Origin: Muribaculaceae bacterium
Lineage (GTDB): Bacteria > Bacteroidota > Bacteroidia > Bacteroidales > Muribaculaceae
Direction of reading: 5' to 3'
DNA: 64,000 nt
NCBI GenBank assembly: GCA_017399915.1
Contig: JAFQAS010000049.1
Location: forward strand, 58,063 to 122,062
The notes below the pieces were generated by a model. That model was not told the DNA's origin. It did no database searches and saw nothing but the letters and a program-made list of their open reading frames with translations. Shown in pieces: positions 25,432-33,711 of the stretch. How positions within the stretch are numbered: the stretch's first letter is position 1; the number at the start of each line of letters is the position of its first letter. A program made the translations under genes and the position numbers.

Positions 25432-26299
25432 CGTAGTTGTGAGTTCGAAGGTAGTGAGTCACTTTATTGGGAGTCCAATCAATCACTTTGGTGATTGCAT
25501 CACTATTAAACGTAAGTGTACCTGTGAGCTGACCAAGTTTTGGGGTAGTTATCGGGCTTTTTGATGGAGCGAATATATCGCCTAATTTAGCCGCAGTTTT
25601 AGCCATCCATGTTGGCATAGTATAAATACGCTTATCACCCATTCTATATGCAAAAGCCTCGGCTAAGTCATAAACAGAAGGGTTCTCTCCATCGGTAACA
25701 TTAAATTCACCCCCTATTGGCGCAATTATTTTAACCACTCGCGACACATCTGAAGCATGAACCACACTTCTACGCGCTTCATTGCCCTTTATGTGGTGAT
25801 AATATCCTCGATAAATACCGTTTACCATCGAGCGCAACGTGCCTTTCATTCCGGTGCCTACAATCAATGCTGGACGCAATATAGTGAGAACCACATTGTG
25901 TTGCTTGCACCATTGTTTTAAATACTCTTCGGCTCGGTGCTTTGAAATTCCATAGTTTGTAATAGGAACGATAGGTGTTGTTTCATCAAATTCTTCTCCT
26001 TCGGTTTTACCATACACCTGCACAGTTGAGATAAACACCAATTCTTTAGGAGGATTCGCTTCAAGCCCTTTACACAAATTGATTGTGCCTTGATGATTTA
26101 CCGACTCGGCCTTATCGGCACGAGCATCGCCTGCGGCATGAACCACTAAGTCAAACCCACGAGAAAAACCGGGAATATTCAATGCCAAGTCACATACGAT
26201 ATTATTACGAGGGTTCAATCCCAATGTGGTAACATCGCAGTCGGCAAACTCATGACATAGATAACGTCCAAGAAATCCACATGAGCCGGTAATTAACAC
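25415..26299 (-). CDS. NAD(P)-dependent sugar epimerase/dehydratase (SDR)
   Basis: The 294-residue protein begins at a GTG (26299), giving the nucleotide-binding motif LITGSCGFLGRYLCHEF. The catalytic pair is in YGISKHRAEEYLKQW. The pattern VHAAGDARADKAESVNHQG and the C-terminal membrane-free fold fit extended SDRs acting on nucleotide sugars; the exact substrate is not evident. In-frame DNA upstream reaches a TAG within about 40 nt without an ATG, which supports the GTG start. It overlaps the GT2 stop by 1 nt. Confidence 0.78.
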   Translation of the reverse strand: MLITGSCGFLGRYLCHEFADCDVTTLGLNPRNNIVCDLALNIPGFSRGFDLVVHAAGDARADKAESVNHQGTINLCKGLEANPPKELVFISTVQVYGKTEGEEFDETTPIVPITNYGISKHRAEEYLKQWCKQHNVVLTILRPALIVGTGMKGTLRSMVNGIYRGYYHHIKGNEARRSVVHASDVSRVVKIIAPIGGEFNVTDGENPSVYDLAEAFAYRMGDKRIYTMPTWMAKTAAKLGDIFAPSKSPITTPKLGQLTGTLTFNSDAITKVIDWTPNKVTHYLRTHNYDENSL

Positions 26300-27081
26300 T
26301 ATTTTTTTAGGCTGTTGCGTGACGGTTTCTGTTTTCTAAAACTTTTCAAAGTACAAAGATACCGTTTTAAAAGCAAAAACACACTAACTTTACAAGAATT
26401 TTCTCGCAAAGCACGATATTTTTCACGATTATTTGTAAAAATTTGATGATAAAATCGTGTTGATAGTCCACCGGTGGTCATTGTCACCATATCAAGAGGC
26501 AAATATTTCCCCACTAATTTATTTACCACCATCAATCGCAAGAACATATCAAAGTCGGCCCCTATCAAATAATCTTCTTTATATAAGCCATACTTCTCAA
26601 ACAAATCCCGACGCATATATAACGAAGGGTGAGGAGGAGCTATGCCTTGCAACAGCTTCTCAATAGTAAATTGCTGTGAAGAATAGTATCTCACAACTTT
26701 ATCACTTCCTACGCGTGTGTATTTCACATCTCCATAAATAAAGGGTGTATCGCCATCTCTCAACGCCTCTGCCACTTTTTCGACTATTGACGGTGATGAG
26801 AATGTATCGTTTCCGTGCAATAGTCCGATAACATCGCCCGATGACATTTTTATTCCCTTATTGATAGCATTATACACGCCCCTATCGGGTTCACTAATAT
26901 AGCGTATCTTTTGAGGATAAAGTGATGCATAACGCATTATTATCTCCAACGAGCCATCATTACTTGCGCCATCAACAATTATATATTCAATATTATCATA
27001 TGATTGAGCGACAACACTTTTTATTGTTGATTCAAGAGTTGATTCATTATTATATGTGGCGGTGATGATTGTTACTTTCAT
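26299..27081 (-). CDS. Family 2 glycosyltransferase
   Basis: The 260-residue GT-A enzyme begins MKVTIITATYNNESTLESTI, with YIIVDGASNDGSLEIIMRY, ISEPDRGVYNAINKGIKMS, and PHPSLYMRRDLFEKYGLYK. These are GT2 hallmarks of nucleotide-sugar transfer to a lipid-linked glycan. The ATG at 27081 overlaps the upstream stop by 4 nt; a longer frame to 27297 runs inside the upstream gene and is not used. Donor and acceptor are unknown. Confidence 0.88.
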   Translation of the reverse strand: MKVTIITATYNNESTLESTIKSVVAQSYDNIEYIIVDGASNDGSLEIIMRYASLYPQKIRYISEPDRGVYNAINKGIKMSSGDVIGLLHGNDTFSSPSIVEKVAEALRDGDTPFIYGDVKYTRVGSDKVVRYYSSQQFTIEKLLQGIAPPHPSLYMRRDLFEKYGLYKEDYLIGADFDMFLRLMVVNKLVGKYLPLDMVTMTTGGLSTRFYHQIFTNNREKYRALRENSCKVSVFLLLKRYLCTLKSFRKQKPSRNSLKK

Positions 27082-28508
27082 TCCACACCTCCTTGTTGAA
27101 CAAAATATGCAACAACTAAAGCTATCGCCAATAATATTCCATACACCCACATCCAACGACGCATTGAAGTGTGTTGTCGCCATGTGGCAACAACATATAC
27201 TGCCGACGGAATCAAGATGGGCAAAAGAGGCAATGTGTAGCGCGACACGGTGCCGGCAAACATATAAGCTGGCACGAGCCACATCAATGCTCCCCACACT
27301 GTCACGCGGCGTAATATATCGGGGGAGCGACGCATCGCACTAATAAAATAATATAATATCAAGCCTCCAACAAGATACCACGGCCATGAAATATGAGCAT
27401 AGGCAAGAGTATAGCCATAATGTATATCATCGCCAAATCCCCATGGCAACGGAATGAGATATTGCACGGCTGCCGACATTGGCAGATACAACAATCTTTT
27501 CCACCATGGATATCCCAAATACCCATCAACTATTCCATTATATATAGTATGATGTGGGTCATCGAGGAAGAAGGAGTTGTCTATTCCTTCACCCTTAACC
27601 AACATAACCGACACATTAGCCATCTCAGATTGGCTCTGATATCCTATATTAGCTGTAATTCCCCATGCTAAAACACATATCAAAATCATTATCGATGACA
27701 TAATGAGATGCTTTCGTTGCCACTTCATCAATATAAGCGCTCCCACTATCGGCATTATCAAAAAGTTAAATCGTAAAAACGACAATATCACAGTTCCCGA
27801 TGCAAACATTAATATCATTTTTACATATCGCCGGCGCGAAGTGGGCATTTTCACCAATGAAGTGATAGAAAAACCTATCAAGCTAAAAGCAAATATCAAT
27901 AATGCCTCTTTTAGCAACAACGTTCCGGAATTAAGGGAATAGCACACCGATGCGCTCATTATCATTGCACACGATGCAATCCACCTGCCCGATTTTGAGG
28001 TCTCTCCACGAAGCATTCGCCATGCTATGCCTCCACACAACAAAACCGACAACAACGTAACCAACATGTTAAGCACCAATGGGGCTACAATCGTAACACC
28101 GGTAATATGCCACAATGTCGAAATTATCAAGCCATAACCATGATTTTTCGCATCGACAAAAATCCCTTCGGGATATCCCATGGTGTAGAGTGCGTTATAA
28201 TGGAAACGATATGAATCGGGATTATTTAATAGTGGCAATTCTGTTGTCGCACCGGCTTTAACGGTAAAGCAATGCACATTAGCAATAATCCCCACAGCCA
28301 AAATCGTCGCCGCGATGAGCAAAGTCCACCACCCTTCACGATTGCGCCATGGTGCCGCTTGATACACTCCCGATACCACAAACCACACACCCACCATCGC
28401 TATAAGCGTGGTAATAACATGCGCTCCCGGCATAAGAATCAATGCAAGTAGCACCACTAACACATAGCCTACCTGTGCATAGGCAAATGCTCGATCATTT
28501 ATTGTCAT
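27078..28508 (-). CDS. Polytopic membrane protein, glycan-related (GT39/EpsG-like topology)
   Basis: The 476-residue protein has about eleven to twelve predicted helices (VLVVLLALILMPGAHVITTL, VGGLILYYFISAMRR, ALMWLVPAYMFAGTVSRYTL) and a periplasmic loop with YHYNALYTMGYPEGIF-like content near residue 105. The layout resembles GT-C transferases or glycan polymerases, but no signature acidic motif is convincing. It leads the four-gene minus operon and has a -7 element 4 nt before its ATG. Confidence 0.55.
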   Translation of the reverse strand: MTINDRAFAYAQVGYVLVVLLALILMPGAHVITTLIAMVGVWFVVSGVYQAAPWRNREGWWTLLIAATILAVGIIANVHCFTVKAGATTELPLLNNPDSYRFHYNALYTMGYPEGIFVDAKNHGYGLIISTLWHITGVTIVAPLVLNMLVTLLSVLLCGGIAWRMLRGETSKSGRWIASCAMIMSASVCYSLNSGTLLLKEALLIFAFSLIGFSITSLVKMPTSRRRYVKMILMFASGTVILSFLRFNFLIMPIVGALILMKWQRKHLIMSSIMILICVLAWGITANIGYQSQSEMANVSVMLVKGEGIDNSFFLDDPHHTIYNGIVDGYLGYPWWKRLLYLPMSAAVQYLIPLPWGFGDDIHYGYTLAYAHISWPWYLVGGLILYYFISAMRRSPDILRRVTVWGALMWLVPAYMFAGTVSRYTLPLLPILIPSAVYVVATWRQHTSMRRWMWVYGILLAIALVVAYFVQQGGVE

Positions 28509-28512
28509 AGTG

Positions 28513-28520
28513 CAAACTTA
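28513..28520 (-). promoter_or_regulatory. Promoter -7 element 4 nt before the ATG at 28508 (near-leaderless)
   Basis: On the minus strand TAAGTTTG is followed by CACT and then ATG. It is divergent from the similar arrangement at 28564-28571; the two promoters share only about 43 nt. Confidence 0.6.
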
Positions 28521-28563
28521 GTTATTTTTCGTCAATTTTACCTCATTATATGACTAAATTTCT

Positions 28564-28571
28564 TAAATTTG
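28564..28571 (+). promoter_or_regulatory. Promoter -7 element 4 nt before the ATG at 28576 (near-leaderless)
   Basis: TAAATTTG is followed by CATT and ATG, the same spacing as at 19402, 28513 (minus) and 40446. Confidence 0.6.
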
Positions 28572-28575
28572 CATT

Positions 28576-29400
28576 ATGAATCAGTCGTCGGTAATAAAAA
28601 TTGATGTCGACGAGGTATTGCGAAACCGATTACCTCGACACTATCGTTATATTCCACGATTTGTGATTCGATGGATTGAACGCACCATTTGTCAGGAACA
28701 ACTCAACGAGCTACTCCAAAGCAATGCAGGAAAAGTTGATGCCGACTTTTGCAATGGAGTGCTAAAAGATTTAAATATTTCGCTCGACATAAAAGGTAGA
28801 GAGAATCTCCCTCCTCGCGAAAAACGCCGGGTGGTTATTGTGTCAAACCACCCTCTTGGCGGTCTCGACGGAGTTGCTCTAATCGACTTTTTCAGCCGAT
28901 ATTATGGTGGTAAAATTCATTTTGTTGTAAATGACTTGCTCATGGCAATAAAGCCTCTTAATGGAGTGTTTCTACCCATCAACAAGCATGGACAGCAAAG
29001 CCGACAATCATTTCATGCAATCGAGGACGCTTTTGCCGGTGACAATCCCATAATAATCTTCCCGGCCGGATTAGTGTCACGAAAAGGGAAAAACGGAGTT
29101 ATTGCCGACCTCAAATGGCAAAAAATGTTTCTCGGAAAAGCTATCCAACATCAACGAGATGTAATTCCGTTGCATTTTGGTGGTGAAAATTCGCCATTTT
29201 TTTATAATTTTGCAAAACTTCGCACCCGAATGGGATTGAAGTTCAACATCGAGATGATATACCTCCCCCGTGAAATGTTTCGTAGCCGAAACGCAAATTT
29301 CACTATCTCAATAGGTTCGCCCATTTCCTGGCAATCATTAACCAATACCCGGGAAAAGGCCGATGAGATAAAACAAATTGTTTACGACTTGAAACATTAA
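28576..29400 (+). CDS. glsA: Glycine-lipid O-acyltransferase, PlsC-like (GlsA type)
   Basis: This 274-residue acyltransferase has a PlsC-type motif, here NHPLGGLDG rather than the usual NHxxxxD, followed by the acceptor block IIIFPAGLVSRK. It precedes a GNAT-type N-acyltransferase, the arrangement found for the glycine-lipid (serine/ornithine lipid-like) genes glsA-glsB of Bacteroides. GlsA is proposed to add the second, ester-linked fatty acid. It acts on the cytoplasmic face of the inner membrane. Confidence 0.78.
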   Translation: MNQSSVIKIDVDEVLRNRLPRHYRYIPRFVIRWIERTICQEQLNELLQSNAGKVDADFCNGVLKDLNISLDIKGRENLPPREKRRVVIVSNHPLGGLDGVALIDFFSRYYGGKIHFVVNDLLMAIKPLNGVFLPINKHGQQSRQSFHAIEDAFAGDNPIIIFPAGLVSRKGKNGVIADLKWQKMFLGKAIQHQRDVIPLHFGGENSPFFYNFAKLRTRMGLKFNIEMIYLPREMFRSRNANFTISIGSPISWQSLTNTREKADEIKQIVYDLKH

Positions 29401-29430
29401 TCGTCGTAGACTCAACACAATGAAATTAAC

Positions 29431-30357
29431 ATGGAACAAGAAATAATTGACGCTATACCACTATCCCTAATTAAAGCAGAACTCACCGAAGAGAGATTTT
29501 TGCGCGATACCAACAAGGGTGGCAACAAAATCTATATTGTTGATGCCAATAACGCACCCAACGTGATGCGTGAGATTGGTCGATTGCGTGAGATTGCTTT
29601 CCGCAATGCCGGAGGTGGCACAGGAAAAGATTGCGACATTGATGAGTTTGACACGATGAATCCTCCGTGTCAGCAACTTATCGTGTGGGATCCCGATGCC
29701 GAATTGATTATTGGTGGTTATCGTTTCATCACAGGGAAGAATATCGCCATAGAGAATGGAGTGCCTCGCATCGCCACTTCTCACATGTTTAATTTCTCTG
29801 ACCAATTCCTCAACGAATATCTGCCCTACACGCTTGAACTCGGACGTTCATTTGTGCGACTCGAATATCAATCATCAAAGGCCGGAGCTAAAGCGCTCTA
29901 CGCCCTCGACAACCTTTGGGACGGACTTGGCGCATTGACTGTGGTGTATCCCGAAATAAAATATTTGTTTGGGAAAGTCACAATGTACCCAAGCTATTCG
30001 GTTGATTGTCGCAATATGATTCTTTATTTCCTTCATAAGCATTTCCCCGACAAAGACAATTTGGCAACACCCATAAAACCTCTTGAGGCAAATATCGACA
30101 TCGCCGCTATGGAAAAACTATTCGTAGGAGATTGCTTTAAAGAGGATTATAAGATTTTGAATAAATCCATTCGCGATTATGGGTTCAATATTCCGCCATT
30201 GGTAAATGCCTATATGAGCCTATCGCCCACAATGAGAATGTTTGGTACTGCCATAAACGACGAATTTGGCGACGTGGAAGAAAGCGGAATATTCTTTGCC
30301 ATCGAAGAAATCTTCGAAGAAAAGAAACAACGCCACATAGGCACTTATAATGCGTAA
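29431..30357 (+). CDS. glsB: Glycine-lipid N-acyltransferase, OlsB-like GNAT (GlsB type)
   Basis: The 308-residue protein belongs to the 'hemolysin'/OlsB group of GNAT acyltransferases. MREIGRLREIAFRNAGGGTG, LIVWDPDAELIIGGYRFITG and LELGRSFVRLEYQ are typical. In Bacteroides the homologue makes N-acyl-glycine, the first step of glycine-lipid synthesis, and pairs with GlsA. It lies 30 nt after glsA, so the pair is one operon. Confidence 0.82.
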   Translation: MEQEIIDAIPLSLIKAELTEERFLRDTNKGGNKIYIVDANNAPNVMREIGRLREIAFRNAGGGTGKDCDIDEFDTMNPPCQQLIVWDPDAELIIGGYRFITGKNIAIENGVPRIATSHMFNFSDQFLNEYLPYTLELGRSFVRLEYQSSKAGAKALYALDNLWDGLGALTVVYPEIKYLFGKVTMYPSYSVDCRNMILYFLHKHFPDKDNLATPIKPLEANIDIAAMEKLFVGDCFKEDYKILNKSIRDYGFNIPPLVNAYMSLSPTMRMFGTAINDEFGDVEESGIFFAIEEIFEEKKQRHIGTYNA

Positions 30358-30405
30358 TTCATAATGCATAATTCATAATGCATAATTCATAATGCGGAAT
30401 TGCGA
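30352..30405 (+). repeat. Tandem CATAATTCATAATG intergenic repeat
   Basis: Three tandem copies of a 14-nt word built from CATAATTCATAATG start at the glsB stop codon and end in GCGGAATTGCG. The same words occur at 31380-31424 and, in reverse, at 44670-44719. This is an intergenic repeat family of unknown function. Confidence 0.75.
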
Positions 30406-30439
30406 ATTGATATTTCAAAATATACCACACGACTCCCAC

Positions 30440-30590
30440 AGCATTATTCTTTATATGATATCCTCTTAAAACGCTCCGACAAGGCAATTCCGAAGGAATG
30501 CTTCTCGGTAGCCGGGGATTGAGTCTTTCCAAGGCGAAATCTCCGGAATAAAACACCAAAAACACACGAGCCTCTTAGGCTCTACCACGA
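30440..30590. repeat. GC-richer intergenic segment with hairpins, possible dispersed element
   Basis: This stretch between convergent glsB and truA is clearly richer in GC than its flanks. It contains CCGAAG/CTTCTCGG-type and GAGCC-TCTTA-GGCTC (30568-30582) stems and no supported gene. It resembles decayed or non-coding intergenic elements in related genomes, but I cannot name one. Confidence 0.35.
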
Positions 30591-30598
30591 TTTAATTC

Positions 30599-31357
30599 TC
30601 AACTTTCTGAGCTATTGTAATAGGGATATGTAACGTTCCATAGGAATAGTGCGTGGCCGGGCATTGAGGTGCCGGCTGAGCAGCGGTCTTTGGCATCGAT
30701 AATCTCTTTAAACTCTTCGACTGTGATTTTTCCTCGCCCCACTTCTACCAAGGTGCCTACCACGGCCCTCACCATGTTGCGTAAAAAACGGTCGGCTGTT
30801 ATTACAAACACCCAACGACCCTCACCCAATGGTTCCCAACGGGCTTCGGTGACACGGCATATGTTTGTCTTATTATCGGCATGGAGTTTGGCAAATGATG
30901 TGAAATCGCTTGTAGTCAACAATATCTTTGCGGCTTCGTTCATCTTGTCATAATCGAGCGTTGCCGGGGCTTGCCAACTCAATGGATAGTCAAATGGCGA
31001 CTTTTGAGAATGGGCATAATAATGATATGTGCGCGATGTGGCATCAAAGCGGGCATGAGCATCATCGGGGACTTGCTTAATGGAATATATCGCGATATCT
31101 CGTCCCACAAGAGAGTTCAATCCTCGCACAATTCCATCAGGGTTCGCAATACCATTTTCCACATCGAAATGCGCCACCATCGAATGGGCATTCACTCCTG
31201 CATCGGTGCGACCCGCCCCAACAATCTTTATGGGCATGCGCATGATGGTCGACAATGCTTCTTCGATTGTCGACTGCACCGACACGGCATTGGGTTGCGA
31301 CTGCCACCCATGAAATGGTTCGCCTCGATAGGCAAGATGTATAAAATATCTACTCAC
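30599..31357 (-). CDS. truA: tRNA pseudouridine(38-40) synthase TruA
   Basis: The 252-residue enzyme isomerises uridines 38-40 in the anticodon stem-loop of tRNAs. The catalytic aspartate is residue 52 in GAGRTDAGVNAHSM. Other family marks are AYRGEPFHGWQSQPNAVSVQ, ARFDATSRTYHYY and FLRNMVRAVVGTLVEVGRGK. The start is a GTG at 31357; no ATG fits better. It is a single gene in a repeat-rich setting. Confidence 0.95.
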   Translation of the reverse strand: MSRYFIHLAYRGEPFHGWQSQPNAVSVQSTIEEALSTIMRMPIKIVGAGRTDAGVNAHSMVAHFDVENGIANPDGIVRGLNSLVGRDIAIYSIKQVPDDAHARFDATSRTYHYYAHSQKSPFDYPLSWQAPATLDYDKMNEAAKILLTTSDFTSFAKLHADNKTNICRVTEARWEPLGEGRWVFVITADRFLRNMVRAVVGTLVEVGRGKITVEEFKEIIDAKDRCSAGTSMPGHALFLWNVTYPYYNSSES

Positions 31358-31379
31358 TTTTATTTAATGCGAAACTTAT

Positions 31380-31424
31380 TTAATGCATAATCCATAATTC
31401 ATAATGCATAATGCGGAATTATGA
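31380..31424. repeat. Second copy of the CATAATTCATAATG/GCGGAATT repeat
   Basis: The DNA reads as overlapping CATAATTCATAATG words followed by GCGGAATT, as at 30352-30405. Next to it, CCCC-CTTC-GGGG and CTCCTC/GAGGAG stems (31430-31485) and a CTCAACTTTCAACTCTCAA word fill the 208-nt gap before speA. Confidence 0.65.
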
Positions 31425-31565
31425 CCACCTCCCCCCTTCGGGGTACTCCTCCTAAAATTTTTCAAATTTCAAGAGGAGAGTTACATCTCTCAACTTTCAA
31501 CTCTCAATTTTCATGCGAAAGCCTTTATGTTCATTCTGTCTAAAAAATCTCAACTCTTTTAAACA

Positions 31566-33464
31566 TTAGTCGCGTTCGAGATAGGTGTAGCCATACAATC
31601 CTGAGCGGTAGTTACTCAAGAACTCACGACCTTCTTCGGGTGTGATACGCCCTGCTTTCATTGAAGCGGTAACCCATGTTTCCACGTTGCGCACAAGTTT
31701 TTTAGGGTTGAACTGCACATAGTCGAGCACCTCAGCTACCGTTTCGCCCTCAATGATTTGATCTATCTCGTAGCGGTCTTTATACACGCTTATGTGAACG
31801 GCATTTGTGTCGCCAAAAAGGTTGTGCATATCACCAAGGATTTCTTGATAAGCTCCCACCAAGAACACCCCGAGATAATAAGGCTCATTGGGCTTCAATG
31901 TGTGAACGGGCAACGAACTTGCAATGCCATGATTTGAAATAAAGTTGGCTATCTTACCATCAGAGTCGCAAGTAATATCTTGCAATGTAGCAGTGCGATT
32001 AGGGCGTTCATCAAGACGCGAGATAGGCATAATCGGGAACACTTGGTCGATTGCCCATGAGTCGGGTAATGATTGGAATAATGAGAAGTTGCAGAAATAT
32101 TTTTCGGGCAACATCTTGGCAATCTTTCTAAACTCATCGGGAGCATGCTTCAATGTAGCAGCCAACTCGCCCACTTCGCGGGCGATTGACCAGAACAAAC
32201 GTTCGATTTGAGCGCGAGTGCGCAAATCGAGCATACCAAGACTAAACAAGTCGAGAGCTGTTTCACGGATTTCGAGAGCGTCGTGCCAACTTTCAAACAA
32301 GCGAGGTTGGTTCAATTTGTCCCATATTTCATATAGCTCACGAGCCAATTCATGGCTATTTTCATCTATCTCCTCATTATCTTTCCACATTGGCAGTGCC
32401 GCCTTTTCGAGCACTTCAAACACCAATACCGAGTGATGCGCCGACAATGAACGGCCACTCTCGGTGATAATATTGGGTTGTTTTAAATCATTTTTCTCAC
32501 AAGCATCAACCAATGCCGAGATTGCGTCGTTGGCATATTCTTGGATAGAATAGTTCATGCTGCTTTCGCTTGCCGAACTGCGAGTGCCATCATAATCCAC
32601 TCCCAATCCACCGCCAATGTCGACGAAATCAATATTAAAGCCAAGTTTTGATAGCTGCACATAGAATTGCATAGCTTCACGCAACGCATTTTTGATGCGA
32701 CGAATCTTTGTGATTTGGCTACCAATATGGAAGTGAATAAATTTCAAGCATTCACCCATCTTGTTTTTTTCCAAGAAATCGAGAGCTTCGAGCAGTTCAC
32801 TTGAATTCAATCCGAATTTTGATTGGTCACCGCCCGATTCTTCCCACTTACCCGAGCCTGCGCTCGATAACTTAATGCGAATGCCAATATTAGGCTTAAT
32901 GTTTATGCGCTTAGATATCTCAGTGATTAATTTTAGTTCGTTGAGTTTCTCAACAACAAGATAAATGCGGCGCCCCATCTTTTGTGCCAACAATGCAAGC
33001 TCGATATAATCCTCATCTTTATATCCGTTACAAATAATGAGAGCATTCTCTGCTATATTTGTTGCCAACACAGCGTGCAATTCGGGTTTTGAACCGGCTT
33101 CAAGACCGATATTAAACTTCTTTCCATGCGTCACAAGTTCTTCTACAACCGGACGCATTTGATTCACCTTTATAGGATAGATCAAGAAGTTTTGAGCCTT
33201 ATAGTTATATTCTTCGGCTGCTTGCTTAAAACAGCGTGAAATTTTTTCAATGCGATTATCAAGGATATCGGGGAAACGCAATAACACAGGCGAAGCGATA
33301 TCTCGCACCTGCAATTCGTCTAACACCTCTTTTAGGTCAACCGAAGCATATCCTTCTTTTGGTGTCACTGCTACATGTCCTTTTTCATTTACTGAAAAAT
33401 ATTTCAAACCCCAGCCGTTGATATTATATAATTCGGCACTATCTTCTATTCTCCATTTTCTCAT
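31566..33464 (-). CDS. speA: Biosynthetic arginine decarboxylase SpeA
   Basis: The 632-residue PLP enzyme converts arginine to agmatine, the first step of the polyamine route in many Bacteroidetes. The PLP lysine is about residue 99 in FLIYPIKVNQMRPVVEEL. FHIGSQITKIRRIKNAL, FVDIGGGLGVDYDGTRS and ITESGRSLSAHHSVLVFEVL are family motifs. I chose the ATG at 33464; a TTG two codons earlier is possible. A -7 element TAAATTTG (minus strand, 33528-33535) lies upstream. Confidence 0.95.
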   Translation of the reverse strand: MRKWRIEDSAELYNINGWGLKYFSVNEKGHVAVTPKEGYASVDLKEVLDELQVRDIASPVLLRFPDILDNRIEKISRCFKQAAEEYNYKAQNFLIYPIKVNQMRPVVEELVTHGKKFNIGLEAGSKPELHAVLATNIAENALIICNGYKDEDYIELALLAQKMGRRIYLVVEKLNELKLITEISKRINIKPNIGIRIKLSSAGSGKWEESGGDQSKFGLNSSELLEALDFLEKNKMGECLKFIHFHIGSQITKIRRIKNALREAMQFYVQLSKLGFNIDFVDIGGGLGVDYDGTRSSASESSMNYSIQEYANDAISALVDACEKNDLKQPNIITESGRSLSAHHSVLVFEVLEKAALPMWKDNEEIDENSHELARELYEIWDKLNQPRLFESWHDALEIRETALDLFSLGMLDLRTRAQIERLFWSIAREVGELAATLKHAPDEFRKIAKMLPEKYFCNFSLFQSLPDSWAIDQVFPIMPISRLDERPNRTATLQDITCDSDGKIANFISNHGIASSLPVHTLKPNEPYYLGVFLVGAYQEILGDMHNLFGDTNAVHISVYKDRYEIDQIIEGETVAEVLDYVQFNPKKLVRNVETWVTASMKAGRITPEEGREFLSNYRSGLYGYTYLERD

Positions 33465-33711
33465 CGTCAATCAAGAAAAACAATGGTTAAACGTTGCTTT
33501 TTATTAATCACATTTTTTTTGGGACAACAAATTTAAATATAATTCCTCATTTTTTCATAACGCCACACTAAATATTTACAAAAATGGAGATTTTAGCAAT
33601 TCTTCACTTTAAAATTTGCCACACATTATATTGAAGTATGAATATTATTAGTAATTTTGTAACAAATTGCAATAACTATAAAATTGTACAAACAAAACAA
33701 TAAATAAAATT

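Noticed and set aside
26299..27297. Longer 332-residue version of the GT2 gene
   Set aside because: The extra 72 N-terminal residues run inside the upstream membrane-protein gene and look unlike protein. The ATG at 27081 gives a perfect GT2 start and a 4-nt overlap.
30359..30565. 68-residue minus-strand frame in the glsB-truA gap
   Set aside because: There is no start context or recognisable domain, and its 3' part is made of the CATAATTCATAATG repeat.
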